Source of the DNA: Incurvaria masculella
Taxonomy: Eukaryota > Arthropoda > Insecta > Lepidoptera > Incurvariidae
DNA: 64,000 nt
Assembly: GCA_946894095.1 (NCBI GenBank)
Contig: OX335642.1
Coordinates: forward strand, 23,633,021-23,697,020
Direction of reading: 5' to 3'
The notes beneath the pieces were generated by a model that searched no databases, was not told the DNA's origin, and was given only the letters and a program-made list of their open reading frames with translations. Positions 47,555 to 59,480 of the stretch are shown one piece after another. Made by a program: the position numbers and the translations under genes. How positions within the stretch are numbered: position 1 is the stretch's first letter; each line of letters begins with the position of its first letter.

Positions 47555-48770
47555 TGAATAAGATAAGCTGGCTCAGGGCGATAGCACAATCAGATATCGC
47601 TTCAGCGAATCCATAATAATTACCCGATAAAATATCGAACCAAAAATAAGTCTGACCCTTCAGTGTTGGAGCGCATCGCAGTGTCATTAGTATGTTAATT
47701 CCATAGTCAAACCAAGCAGTTTCATTTTGACCCAAACATATTTAGCAATAGTAAAAAAAAACCGTCCGCGATCTGTTAAAATTTTCAAGTCAAAGTGTTT
47801 TTACCTCTAACTTCAAGACGACCTACTAATGGTCGAGAGGCTACCGCAGAGAAGTTAATAAAGCATTCATTCGATATTTTTTTATGAATTTTGCTCTAAT
47901 ACCGACAATAAGGATCAAAATGGATGCTGCCATGTGGTATACTACTCAGTTCTTCACATTTTTGACCATAATCATTGTCTGGATGTGCATCTTCCGTTGC
48001 TGCTTAGCTTTGAGTAAGTATAGACTTAAACATAGTTTAAACACAATTTTACAAAACTTCGGAAACCCACAAACATATTTTGCCTTATCCTAAAAACACT
48101 TTTAGATATACCGTACCATTTGAGACGATAGATTCTTTCAAAAGTTTTTCAATTTGATTATCCAACCTGCAGATAAATATTAATTATTTGATGTTTTCCC
48201 TAGTGCTAGGTGGAAAACACATTTTATATATTCCACAATATACCTAGCATGTAACGAAAATAACGTGGCATATAAAATATAACTGAATAGTACATACTTA
48301 AACTTAAAAAACAACGGTACTTGCATAGTTTTTTGAACAAAAAATCACAATAAACACGTCATTGAATCATAGACCTAGCATGCGTGCGCAGCGGGACATC
48401 CTATTTGTATGATTGAACCGTAATGAAAAATCCTCACAATATTTATTTCAGAAAAGCATGCCAAATAAATTAAAAAAAACTTCATTTAGATAGTTCTTTC
48501 AGAAAACATGGAATTAGATTGCACGATCTAAGTACCAAGTTAACCTACATGAAACATATGTATTCCTAATAAGTTTCTTATATTTTCCACGTATATTTTG
48601 ATTCATAATTATTTCGTCATTCTCCATGTGTCCCTACAAGATAATACCCATATTTTTCTGAGTAGCATTAATCTTTCCAATAAAAATGTGACGTGTATAT
48701 ATTGTATTCTTGTTGGTAGTAACCTATTATTTGTCGACATGATAACATTTATGCTCTGCAGTTTATGTTT
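47555..48770 (+). repeat. Segmental duplication, right unit (contains array exon 9)
   Basis: Partner of 43620-44790, about 3.9 kb downstream in the same orientation. Intronic parts have many indels while the exon is well conserved. Confidence 0.75.
47920..48013 (+). CDS. Array exon 9: putative alternative first exon, duplicate of array exon 8
   Basis: ATG opens 31 codons plus one base before GTAAGTAT (phase 1). The peptide holds a membrane segment at about residues 11-25 and the same WMCIFRCCLAL ending as array exon 8. An in-frame ATG 36 bases upstream (47884) could add 12 residues. The position matching array exon 8's ATG is 47920, so I choose that. The donor sequence and exon end are conserved between the copies while intronic parts have diverged, as expected for a functional exon. 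Confidence 0.75.
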
Positions 48771-51700
48771 CCTATACATTATTATCTATCATATAATTAT
48801 TATCTATTATTTTCCGAAGGAATATGCATACACACGAAAGGCTGCACAATTATTTACAAAAGTTACAATTATCCTCGCAGTTATCCAATTAAACTTGCAT
48901 TCGTAGAGAATAAGCTTGAAAAATTATCATATCTTTCACTATGCATGCATGTATAAGCTAGGTTGGATGAGATATATTATGTGCACTGAAATGTTTGTAT
49001 TTGTAGACTTTCGCATCTGACTGCAGCCAGCGTGGTTGAAATGACCTCAGGTTATCGAAGACTTCCGAGGAAAGGAGAAAACATAGTTAAACCGAAGGGT
49101 ACGAAAGTATAAATACACAATTGTCTAATTTTTTAATAAGTGTTAGTTATCTTACATGATATTATAGTGCAGTAAACCATCGTTTATGCGGTCGCTTGTA
49201 AGATTTTCTTATTTTTGCCGCTGCTGCCTTGGCAGCAGCTTTGGTAGTATCTATCCAAAGTCTAATAAAGAATAAAACTTGCTTTCATATTTTTTTCGAA
49301 TACTACCTTCTGCATCCTGTAATATATATTTTTTTCAGAGACTACTGTTACATATTCAGTTTATGCTGCGATTATTTCATGAGGCCGCTCGTAATTTAAT
49401 TGCCACTCGTGCGGCAGCTAAAGTAGTCAGAGATTTGGCGCGAGATTTCGCGACATTGACGAAAATAAAGTATTGTGCACATAATTATAACACATCTAGA
49501 AGGGATCGGTTTGGAGTAATATACGATATGTTTTTTTGTGATCCTAAATAATTTTATGCTGGCTTTGAGTCATGATGTCATGACATTAGCCATGGACACC
49601 CAATACAAACTGAGCATGCAAATACCTTAAGAGACCCAACTACCACTACTTTCGTAGTATTTATAACAGTAGCCAGACCATAGAAATAGGGCTGCGCGCG
49701 CATGCTAGGTCTACGAGCCAGACACAGCGCTGGGTTCACCTAAAAACAGAAATGGCGAAACAAAGTGGACATTAGCACCGAATGAATATAAAATTCTCTA
49801 CTTTGGGTTGGAGTCGTGGCAGGGCAAGGGTCAGGACGAAATAAAAATGTTTAGAACCTATGGAAATCCGAATATCGAAAGGTCAATTCTCGGCGGCTAG
49901 AAATGATAACCGTGATAACGTTAATGGATGTATTTACGCTACATATTTGAACGAACTAGGCATGCCAGGATATTACAATGACAGGAATTTGTCATGGCAT
50001 TGTCGACAACAGAGGTCCGGTGGTACCTAAAATAAAAAAGTACATGTGTCACCTGGCACTTAAATTACCAACTGTCGCAGGCGTATTGGCGGGTTTGTGT
50101 CAGTGGGAACTGACTTAGCGAAAGCATTTCGGAAGTATATTCGCGTGTGATGGCGATGTTTGGAATGTTTGGCATACGTCGCGCAGCCAGCATCCCATAC
50201 GATTATATGCACGCTTTGTCCATAAGGCGAAGTCGCGATAACGACCACATGCCACTTCTTGTTCCTTTTCTCTTCTGTAGTTAGTACGAATCACTACCAC
50301 CCATTCGATTCTATCGATTCCCCATGCTACGGGTGATAACAGTTATATGCTCTTAGTGTTTTACTAGGTTTAGAAAATTTGGATTATAAAATATCTTGCC
50401 AAAATCTACGTCTGTAGGTTTAATTTCTTTTTGTATACCTTTGAAATTAGATATTATATTAGATATTGGCTAAAAACATGTAAAAAAAAGTTGTCGTTTT
50501 TACGAAAACCTTAATGTGAGATTTTTTTTATTGAAAAATGCTTTCCGCTGCCTTCGGGACATCCTTAAATTAGGACATGGGAACTTTAACTTCAAATGGA
50601 TTCCGACCCGTGATCACACTTGGAATGAAGTGACCATTTACAATGCATTTTTAATTGTTTGAATATCTTTCGAAGGCCGGGCCACAGTACAAGTATCTTT
50701 ATGAGTTTGATTGTTGTAAGACATTGAATTTTTTTAGATAATATTTAATATGCTTTGAATAAGATTTATTCCCGCTGTTCGATGTTAGGATTTTCGCATA
50801 ATTTCGGGAATACTCGCCGCTTTCGAAGATTTCTGACTCCCGCACCTACGATTCCCCGACATTACCATGAATTTGATAGGATTGCCAATGATTTCTTTGG
50901 TATTCCCTGATTCCCTAAGATTAACTAAGATCCTTCAGACAACCACCAGATTTCCCGGACTCCCACCTGAGATTATCTGAGATTACCAACAAACGATTGT
51001 GCACCACATTCCCTCAGTGACTGACCGCTCGATCAGAACATATCGTAGAAAGTATTTCTTCGTCCCGGGTGGCCGTAGCGAGGACTAGTGAAGCTAACAG
51101 GGGTCACGGCATCTGACACCATTGCATATGAACAAGCGTAGGTGAGCAGAGATGAGTTTAAATTGGTCCTTCCGTGGAGCAGAAAGGCCACTGCAGCGAA
51201 CTCTAGTGCGTGACAGCGCCATGCGATCTGTAGTGGATTAAGATATGTTCTAGCTGGAACTCAGCGGTCACATTAACCGGTGCTCATAAAAACATTAATG
51301 TCGAATTCATTGGCCACTTACGAGCAGGTGAACGAATAAACATGTTCTGCATTGTTCTGTGGGGTTAAGCTTTTAATTCACATTCGCCTGTGATTCACAG
51401 TCACATGTGACTCACCGGTGAATACTTAAACTTTCTGACTCGTGCAAGACAGCTACTCCCCTTAAAACTTTTCATACGAGTCAACCTAGTGTTGTCCTAT
51501 TTTAATTAGAGTATCGCACAATATAAAATGAACAACGATGACGTAATGTGAAAGCTAAAAGTCAGAGATGCACTTTCTTCTCTGAATTGCGTTCGTTAGA
51601 TGACTACAAAGGCTGGTCAGATAAATCTGTCTTTAAATTGTTGGCATATTATCAAATATTGGATTTCTTACGTGGGAACACATCTTGAAAATTCAGTATC

Positions 51701-51963
51701 ATTAAAAACCGAATATTGTATCAATAATTATCTCGCGATATCAATAATTTATTTATTCGATCGGAAATCATTAGTTTTCAAACTGAGTACTAAATTAAGT
51801 TTAAGTTAAAATAAAAAAAACGCAATATATTATCGACTGTATGTATAAAAGCATACAATAACATAATTTAATATATGATACAAGTAAACGAGTTAAATTT
51901 TAATGGGTATTTATACTTTAATGTTGATACCCATTATTCACCAAAGCTAAATTCATCAAGACA
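48771..51963. other. No recognised gene; one alanine-rich frame of doubtful status
   Basis: 49279-49551 is an open frame. After a TTTTTTTCAG acceptor-like site it encodes a basic, alanine-rich helix (HEAARNLIATRAAAKVVRDL). The frame fits only a phase-0 entry, not the phase 1 used by the array. 50050-51960 holds only debris. Confidence 0.35.
50150..50290 (-). repeat. Dispersed repeat, copy on minus
   Basis: Inverted relative of 46690-46830. The two 60-codon minus frames here are by-products of the repeat. Confidence 0.5.
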
Positions 51964-52092
51964 TCAGAGGCGGCATTCTGTACACTAAACGCTATGATGA
52001 TGGCGTGCACGCTATCCACGACGCTATCATACAAAAAATACATTATACTGTATCGACCCTGCGCATTTTAGTGTACAGAATGTAGCCTCTGA
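51964..52092. mobile_element. Small MITE, 129 bp
   Basis: TCAGAGGCGGCATTCTGTAC and the matching GTACAGAATGTAGCCTCTGA form terminal arms of about 26 bases. The interior has no frame. It is probably a hAT- or Tc1-type miniature. Confidence 0.7.
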
Positions 52093-52362
52093 AACCTTCT
52101 TATACGTTTGGTTCGTTGCTCTGTAATGCAGTAGTATTTGGAATTACACCAGCCGTGTAACACGATTTCATGAATCACCACTATCTTATTGTCCAGTGCC
52201 TTACCGCATATCGAAGTGACAACTTGGTGTAGTGTTATCTTTCAATTTATTCTTTGTCATTTCGCTCTGTAAAATTCAATATATTTTACTTATCAGTGAT
52301 TTTATACATTTATAATCAATGAAGTGGCTAGTAGTCTGACAGCAGTAGGAATAATAATAACC

Positions 52363-52973
52363 TTAAAGGCCAAACCGCACTAGCACGACACGACGCCACA
52401 ACGCGTCGCGGCAGAACTTTATTTCCAATAGTTTTCATGGCACAAATCGCGCTGCAGCGGTGTAACGTGACGCGTCACAATAAAATTGTCTCCTGAAGAA
52501 AACATTAAGGATGGTGCACCTATACATTTTTCTAGTAGTGATTGAGGCACTATAAGTGAAGCATAGTGAGCATATGGCGTGCCACCCTAATCGCCAGTCG
52601 TGAACGCTTTAAGTAACGTATCCTGACTTTTCATATGTTGTGCAATGGCGTTAAATATTCTAAAGTTCCTTGGATATGAGCGAATATTCATAGGGTCTTG
52701 GAGCTCAGAAAAAAGCGAGGGATAATATTCTTCGTTATATTCACAATAAATGAATTCATAAATCGAGAATTCATACATGTACTTTTGTTATAAATTAGTT
52801 TCTTATCATTTTGAGAATGTAACAATATATGTATTCTTTACTCGCCTCTTCCGCATTAAATTGAAAGAAAACAGCTTCGAAAATGTACTCGTCTTAGCTG
52901 AAAATAGTGCGTTTAGCGAATAGAAATGGGGCGCCGGCCGCTGACGTGACGCGACAGTGTGGTTTGACCTTAA
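52363..52973. mobile_element. TIR element with TTAA ends, second family
   Basis: It begins TTAAAGGCCAAACCGCACTA and ends AGTGTGGTTTGACCTTAA, terminal repeats of about 18 bases with mismatches. GC-rich runs of GACGC/GCGTC lie near both ends. About 610 bp with no coding frame. Confidence 0.65.
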
Positions 52974-53474
52974 GAAAACTCGGCATCTGTTTTTGGATGT
53001 CTTATGTTTTTGTCTTCGTACGATTATCGGACAATGGTTTGTTCGCCGGATCGACCTAGTACGGGAAAGATGGCATTGCACGTTATTGGATGCAGACACT
53101 ACGCATAGGCCGCGTTCACATTGCGAGTCATAGTTTAGTTAGTCGATTCATATATGTTTCACACCGTTCAGACGTGTCCGTCCGTCCAGCAGATGTGCAC
53201 ATGCTCTTACTTAGTTGATTTGGTAGACCCAACACGTCTATCAAATGGATCACTATTTTGATGGCTTGAGTGAATGATTTATTATTGTATAATAAATGTA
53301 TTATAAAATAAATTACAATGAAATAAAATTCTAAGAAAAAGTACGTGAATATTAGAGAGAGTGAATATTAGAGCGAGAGACTAGCTCGACTCAGCGAACA
53401 GAGCATTGTCCCACGGACAACGTATTTTATAACTTATTCGTTTTTCCGATGATCAGAAACATAATTGTAAAAAT

Positions 53475-53562
53475 ATGTATAATATTATCGCGTTTGTTGT
53501 GTTGACATTAATGCTTCTGTACCTATTTTCGTGGTGGTTTTGTGTAACCAAGTGTAAAAAGA
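53475..53562 (+). CDS. Array exon 10: putative alternative first exon, single-pass membrane anchor
   Basis: ATG opens 29 codons plus one base before GTAAGTAC (phase 1). Residues 4-22 are hydrophobic with Trp at 20-21. The tail CVTKCKK has two Cys and three Lys, the clearest positive-inside and potential S-acylation signature of the array. The N-terminus is only three residues long. The sequence upstream has no other reading frame of note. Nothing resembling a second exon occurs in the following 5 kb. Confidence 0.7.
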
Positions 53563-54097
53563 GTAAGTACACATAGTTATATTTACATGCATGTTTGTTT
53601 GTCTAGAAGATAAAGTAAGGTACAGCCCCGGCGCGAGACGATTTGTTCCCCTTTCCAAGCACCAACGGCTGCGCAGAGACAAAACTGTATCGGGTTTAGT
53701 TACTGCGAACCGCTGGCGCTTGGAAGTGGAAGGAATCGCCTTATGTTGGGGCCTATAAAAAACCGCTTCCTGCAGCCTCTCTCATTTGACCTACCTGTAT
53801 TAATGTGATTAGTTACATGCGACAAGCAATTAGGATATAGAAGCAATCTTGAAGGGTCGAGTCTCATAGTAAGCCCGCTAACTGCCACGTCTCCTTCCTT
53901 TTTTGGACTAAGATTCCATCTATGCATCACGCTGCGTCACTCATCCCATTTCTGGAAATGAGTACTCCATTTTATGATTTGTTATGATGTACTTTGCAAA
54001 TATATTACAATTTGTTGCATTTACGACTGTCGATTTGTCTTTGGATGTTGTAGAGCCAAAATGAACAAAGAAAACCTTAGCGGTGATGAGTTTTGAA

Positions 54098-54640
54098 TAA
54101 AGGTGGCCCAACCCGGCGGGCCTAACTCATTCGCGGGCACGGTACAAAACCGTGCTGTTGCGCTCTGGGACCTTCTCTGTTTCAATGAATAAGACAGGCT
54201 CCGTGACGAGGAAGATGCAACATGTCCACAAAAAAGACAATGTGCATAGTGTATGATTTGGTAAGATTTACGAAAATTGTAATTACAAAACGACTTATAG
54301 CTAAAAGTAAACCACGACCGCTGTAGTCAAAAATCTAACAAAAACCAAATAGATCATAAATTTTGATTAAATAAGCTATGTCTGATGACTAATCTTTTTA
54401 CGATGTTCTTACCTTATCATTGCGTAATCCACCTCCAAAGTTATTGTATAAAACGCGCGAAAAATTCGAACTTTAGGACCTTATAACTTAGAAACCAAAC
54501 ACTATTTTACAATGCCAATGGTCATTAGACATCTAGTTCGATCAAATAAAGCTATTTGGAGCAAAATTTCGGATCTCTGACAAGAAATATGGGCGTGATC
54601 TTCTTTCCCCTTTTGTATGGGGAGATGAGCAGGTCGGCCC
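54098..54640 (+). mobile_element. TTAA-flanked MITE, copy 6, right end broken by another MITE
   Basis: The left end reads ATAAAGGTGGCCCAACCC, with the TTAA mutated. The right end is interrupted after GATGAGCAGG by the inverted-repeat element at 54636-54993. Beyond that, GGGCCGTTCTTAA looks like its displaced last bases. Confidence 0.75.
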
Positions 54641-54993
54641 GTAAGCACCTGAAAATTTCGCCTCCCATACAAACGTAGTTTACTAATGATTTGAAAACCA
54701 CTGTTCCAACATATTTGATATTTGGTATCTAATATTAGGCTACAAATATCTGTGTCTGCATGCCTTTGTTTTTTCGGTAAAGGTATTCTGGGTCAAACCA
54801 CAGAGAAAACCAAATTCGTATGAAGATTTTCTTTTTGAATTCATTTCATTCGGTTTGGATTTTTCAAAAAAACAAAAGTGCAGACACAGATATTTGTTAC
54901 CTGATATTAGATATTAAATATCAATTTAATTGGAATAGCGGTTTCCAAATGATTAGTAAACTACGTTTGTATGGGGAGCATAGCTTACGGGCC
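54636..54993. mobile_element. Inverted-repeat MITE nested in TTAA MITE copy 6
   Basis: Left end GGCCCGTAAGCACCTG, right end AGCATAGCTTACGGGCC. Further matching arms are ATACAAACGTAGTTTACTAA and its reverse complement at 54950-54975. ATATCTGTGTCTGCA and its complement lie further in. The element, about 358 bp, is a near-perfect foldback. Confidence 0.75.
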
Positions 54994-55679
54994 GTTCTTA
55001 ATCATATCATAATATTCAACGCTGTCATGCAAGGTGTTAACGGGCTAAATTACTAAATTACGGGTTAAACTTTAATGATTCCTCAGATTATTTGGAGCAA
55101 AAAAGGTCAAAATATTCCTCCCTCAAATGTTGTGTTAACCTCCAAAAATGTATAGGGATGATGATTTATTTCAAGCTGTAACAAACACTTTATCCACCTT
55201 TTTTATTCAAATATCCTAAGAAATATCCGGTTGACGTTTGGACTATACGCCCATAACCATCCGTATCCATCCACACAACGACAATAAAATGTACATTTAT
55301 GCATGTTATCGACAAGGTAACTACACTGTTAAACTGACCATAAATATACCATATGTCGGCGTCTTCTTGCAAAAACAGCCGCATAACGAAACGGCCGGTT
55401 GCTTCACAAAACGCTTAAAACCCATGAGTCTGCGTGCAACAGAAAAGGCATCCATAAGTTGTTATACGCATCGTTAACTAAAAACCGACATACTATTTTA
55501 CCATACGCAGTCTGTAATATCGTGGCGCCAAAGACTAATATCCGAGGCTCTTACCAACAAAATGTCCCATGAAGGTAGAACTCCAAATGAAGAACCCTAC
55601 ATATACCTAAACATCACCTACCTCTAGGTGAAAACTACAAAACGAAAAATTAACATTTCTCTTGTACTAAAATATCGGG

Positions 55680-55915
55680 GATTAATATGCAGGATACTAT
55701 GTCCTTCTTTAAGAATTTGATTTTAAATAAAATATTCTTTTTTGTACTAGGCAAGTACGTTGCTTTTTTCAACGAATATGATAAACGAATCGAAGGGCAC
55801 ATTAGACAAATAAATAATGCTTTAAAAATAAGTACGTTATAAAAATACTGCAATGCTGGACCTGCCCTAGCAAACATACCTTTCGCGGGCATTGCGTCTA
55901 TCAATTCAGCCAGTC
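55680..55915 (-). repeat. SINE family B, minus copy
   Basis: The minus-strand start is tRNA-like, with a box-B-like GCAGGTCCAGCATTG and box-A side AATTGATAGACGCAATGCCC. The body shares GCTTTTTTCAACGAATA with the 63-kb copy (in plus orientation). Unrelated to family A. Confidence 0.6.
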
Positions 55916-56536
55916 TTTACGGTAGATTCCACATACAAATGACATTCGTAAATTTGTTTGTCGCTCATTTAAGTAAATTATAAAAGCGACTAAAGGTGAA
56001 GCAGCCGTACAACATAAGAGTCCTTTCGTGACGTGGCTGATTTTACGAGAAGGCGGCATCACACATAGTGTGCGTCGGCGATTCATGTCGGCTACATGGG
56101 CGCTCTGCCATACATAGCATATGTCAGGGACTGGACGTACGAGTTTGGGAAGTTCACAATTTATAACATTTTTCGTGAAGTGAGTTTTCTGCTGAAAATC
56201 AGTTTCATCACATTGTGCGTCACAGTTTTGGGAGCTAAGTTTTTTTAAAACATTTTTTATTTTAAATCTTAAAAATAATTTTAAAAAATTCATTCAGTTC
56301 GGAAATTCATTCAGTTATATTTATCGAAAAATATCAGTTCTATAGTGCATTTTTTACATTTTCTGAGTTTACAGCTAAACGATGTGTAAATGTTGAAAGT
56401 CTGCTATTTCAATGTTTAATGATATGTACGATAACACGTGCTTTAATCTTTTCGCTGCATGGGTGACCTTCAATAGGTGAGTCTAAAACTATAATAAAAA
56501 AAAAATAAAAAAAAACATAATTATTGTTCTTTTACG

Positions 56537-57060
56537 TAACTGGACATGGATGGTCACAGTCGTGTTAATAGCCCAACACACCGCATTCCCGAAGGAATTA
56601 GGTACCATGCCAGGATCTTCCCTTTATGAGCACGGCTACATTGAACTGGATGGTAGACACGGACAATTTTTCATTGCCGTTTCAACCATACCCAAGTCAT
56701 TGAAAGGTAAAATCTTCGGTATCGACCAGGAGGACGAGTCTTATGTGGAAAACAGTCGTTTTTTTGCGTTGACAATGCAATATTTAATAAGTTAAAACAT
56801 TTGTAGCCAATGATCCGCTATGGAAAAAAAGCGCTATCACCGCTATGGACACATATATCACCAATCTGGTGGCTTCAGTGATGCTTGCTAATTGACGTCG
56901 CACTTCCCGCTTTTCTATCTTCAGTCCGCCTGAACTTCGATTTCGAGGATACTATCCTAGGCTCTAAACTTGGTGATGTAGAGATTGTGTGCATGGGAAC
57001 AGCTGGCATTCGTGACTAAATGCACTTTTTCAACTCAGAAAGAGAAATAAATTGTGTATG
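56537..57060 (-). repeat. tRNA-type SINE family A, minus copy split by other sequence
   Basis: The 3' part (56537-56705) reads in reverse complement as CCATCCAGTTCAATGTAGCC, ATGGTACCTAATTCCTTCGG and CCATCCATGTCCAGTT. The 5' part (56980-57060) gives AAGTGCATTTAGTCACGAAT. About 270 unrelated bases separate them. Confidence 0.6.
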
Positions 57061-58860
57061 AAAGGAGAGGGACTTTGAATCCATAAAAATCTCTGGCATT
57101 GCAAGGAAAGTCCCTCATTCCCAACGTAGAATAGCCTGTCCTTATCAAAAAAAAACATAACTTAGTAATTAAAGCCGCTAGGATCACATCTAGGGGCACG
57201 GCGTTTACATCATACATCATTCACAGGAAGCTTTTATTATCTTTTACTAAACTTGAGCAGGAGTCTAAAATTTATTTTTTCTCGTGAGCTACTCGAATTG
57301 GTCACAGATTTCATGTTTATAGTTTTTTCTTAATTATTCGACAGATCATTGAATCCAAAGTTTTTCTAGTCTCGTTCTCTAGTTCTCGCAGTCTCAGAAA
57401 CATTACATATGGCATTCACATTTTGTTTCTTATACAAAGAAAGGAATCATTTGAAAAAAAAATGGCATGCGAGTTTATAGTTTGTCATACAAGAACCAGA
57501 AACATTAAAAAATAATACCCTTCCTAAATACATATCTCTTCATCCATAATATCACAACTTTCAGTATTTCAACTAAAGAAAATATTAAGTGAGAAAATAT
57601 AATTCTGGGGATTCCGAGTTAATTAATCTGGAGTATTCTCAGGAGAGGTATTCACTTTGACATTATTTTACTATTCTGGTAATCGATCACAACGCCAACG
57701 ACATTAGAGAGAATCCATGAGAAGAGCCGAACTCACGTGGCTCGACAAAATTATGGCACCTGACCTTGTACCGAGATACCAAAAAATATCCTTATTTTAA
57801 ACAGAATGTACACTGATAAACACATAATAGAATGAGACAACTAAATATGACGGAGACATCATTGCTAGTATCTGCTAAAATTGGGAAAACATGGGTACCT
57901 TTTAAATTTAACAACTATCAGTTTTCAAGTTAAGGTGTCTTACACACATCCAAACTTATACGTAAAATATTTTTTTTATTTTCTGCCTTGCAAAATAGAT
58001 TTTTTTCTGAACATTCAACGATAGATTGTATTTGTAAATCGTCTTGGAAGTCACATATCCACTATTCTATATATCTATAGACAAAGAAGATCTTGTAGAC
58101 CATGTTCTCTTAACGTCTTGTAAATGTTTCTTTTGGAGTCATTGATAGCGACACTAAAACATTTGGGTGTAGTAGCATTATCCTTCCATAGATTTCAGAT
58201 TTACCTCGTTGCAAAATGTAATTGATTATGTACCAGGTTGCATTTGTTAACATTCGCAGCATTTTTGACTAGACGCGCAGGATGATCTATATGTATAAGA
58301 GTTTTATTTGCCGAGGTACCGTAACGTTAGACACCCATACGTCAAAATGAGTTTGAAGATGCCTTTAAAGAAGAGAAATGGTTTTCAATGGAAATATGAT
58401 ACTTATTCCACATTCGTACAATAAAGTCCAGTCCAGTACATGCTTCTGAGTTTGTTTAGTGGGTAATACCTTACGCTTTGTGAAGACTTACTTTTTCCAT
58501 TTGAGACGCCAATCTAAATAAATAGGTACCCAAGTGTTTTGCTTCGTTAGTCTGTGAAATCTACGACATTAGCGGAAATTATTAATGTTCTTAAGCGGGG
58601 CTTACGCGAACAATTTTGAAAGAAAGATAACTTTAATAATGTGTGAAAAACGCGAAAGCTTAAGATTTATGATTAGCGGAAATGTATCGATCTTGCCACT
58701 AGGTCAGATCGAATTTGAAGACAAGTAAAAAATACCCGTTTTCCGAATATCTCAAAATAACAAAAGGAAAGGAAATACCGTATTTAATTTAATCTATTTT
58801 CCCCATCAACTTCCTCGATTAGCTCGCCCTTATCAAAAAAATAATAATCGTGTAGTCGAA
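57061..58860. other. Large stretch without gene, upstream of array exon 11
   Basis: AT-rich. No open frame above 60 codons on the plus strand, and no mobile element could be recognised. Confidence 0.45.
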
Positions 58861-58879
58861 ACAGTCTTTTCGTTTTCAT
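58861..58879 (+). promoter_or_regulatory. Possible shared leader or initiator motif, array exon 11
   Basis: Partner of 32353-32370. A GC-rich stretch with repeated AATATCGCAC (58911 and 58930) follows before the ATG at 58975. Confidence 0.25.
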
Positions 58880-58974
58880 CAGTATCATCCAATCAGCCCG
58901 AATATCGCACAGCCTGCCGCGGTGCTCGCAAATATCGCACGATACACGATACCCGCGCGTGAAGTGAAAACAAA

Positions 58975-59059
58975 ATGGAGTCGTACTTTATTTTGTCCGG
59001 AATGAGTTTGTTCGTATTTTTAGTTTTAGTCTGGATATGCGGAGTTGTATCTTACAACA
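58975..59059 (+). CDS. Array exon 11: putative alternative first exon, single-pass membrane anchor
   Basis: ATG (CAAAATGG) opens 28 codons plus one base before GTAAGTTT (phase 1). Residues 5-25 are hydrophobic with a Cys at 22. Unlike most others it has no basic residue after the membrane segment; the N-terminus has one Glu. The 100 bases upstream are GC-rich with a repeated AATATCGCAC motif, and 58861-58879 resembles the leader of array exon 5. This is the best candidate promoter stretch in the array. Confidence 0.68.
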
Positions 59060-59392
59060 GTAAGTTTCATAACCGTCTACGGCAAGCTGACAATATTTTA
59101 CATTGTTGAAAAGTTTTGTTTAAAGTGTTGCAAGCCTATGTTTTCATTACCCCTTGCTAAATGAGGTTTTTATATCAGATAAGCTTAAAATATATTCATG
59201 TGATAAGATACATTAATAGAGATTGCAATATTTTATCGAACTTTTGCCGATCGTGCCGTGTCGTTGTGGTGGAAACTTTTTACATTATGCCTCTCCATTT
59301 TGCCAGTGATAGCCCCAATTCTTTATACAGACGTATTCGTTTCGTGCACGTAGGCCCTGATATTGTTTTTATCAAAGTTTTCTCACGAAAAG

Positions 59393-59480
59393 ATGCACAG
59401 TTCGTATGTTGTACTTGTTCTGGTTTTTATTAATGTATCTCTGTTCTCATTGCTCTGGTATTTGCAGTACAAATATTTGA
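59393..59480 (+). CDS. Array exon 12: putative alternative first exon, single-pass membrane anchor
   Basis: ATG opens 29 codons plus one base before GTGAGTAT (phase 1). Residues 5-24 are hydrophobic, followed by QYKYL with one Lys. It starts only 333 bases after the donor of array exon 11. That leaves little room for a separate promoter, so the two might share one or be chosen by splicing. In-frame ATG codons upstream (59363) would add ten mostly polar residues; I choose the one nearest the hydrophobic stretch. Its end resembles that of array exon 7. Confidence 0.6.

Noticed and set aside
48598..48906. 102-codon hydrophobic plus frame
   Set aside because: It lies in the downstream part of the segmental duplication, where the sister unit has no matching frame, and no donor follows the hydrophobic part.
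56412..56475. ATG frame ending at GGTGAGTC, resembling another array exon
   Set aside because: The hydrophobic stretch is too short to span a membrane and the donor falls in phase 2, unlike all 14 accepted exons.
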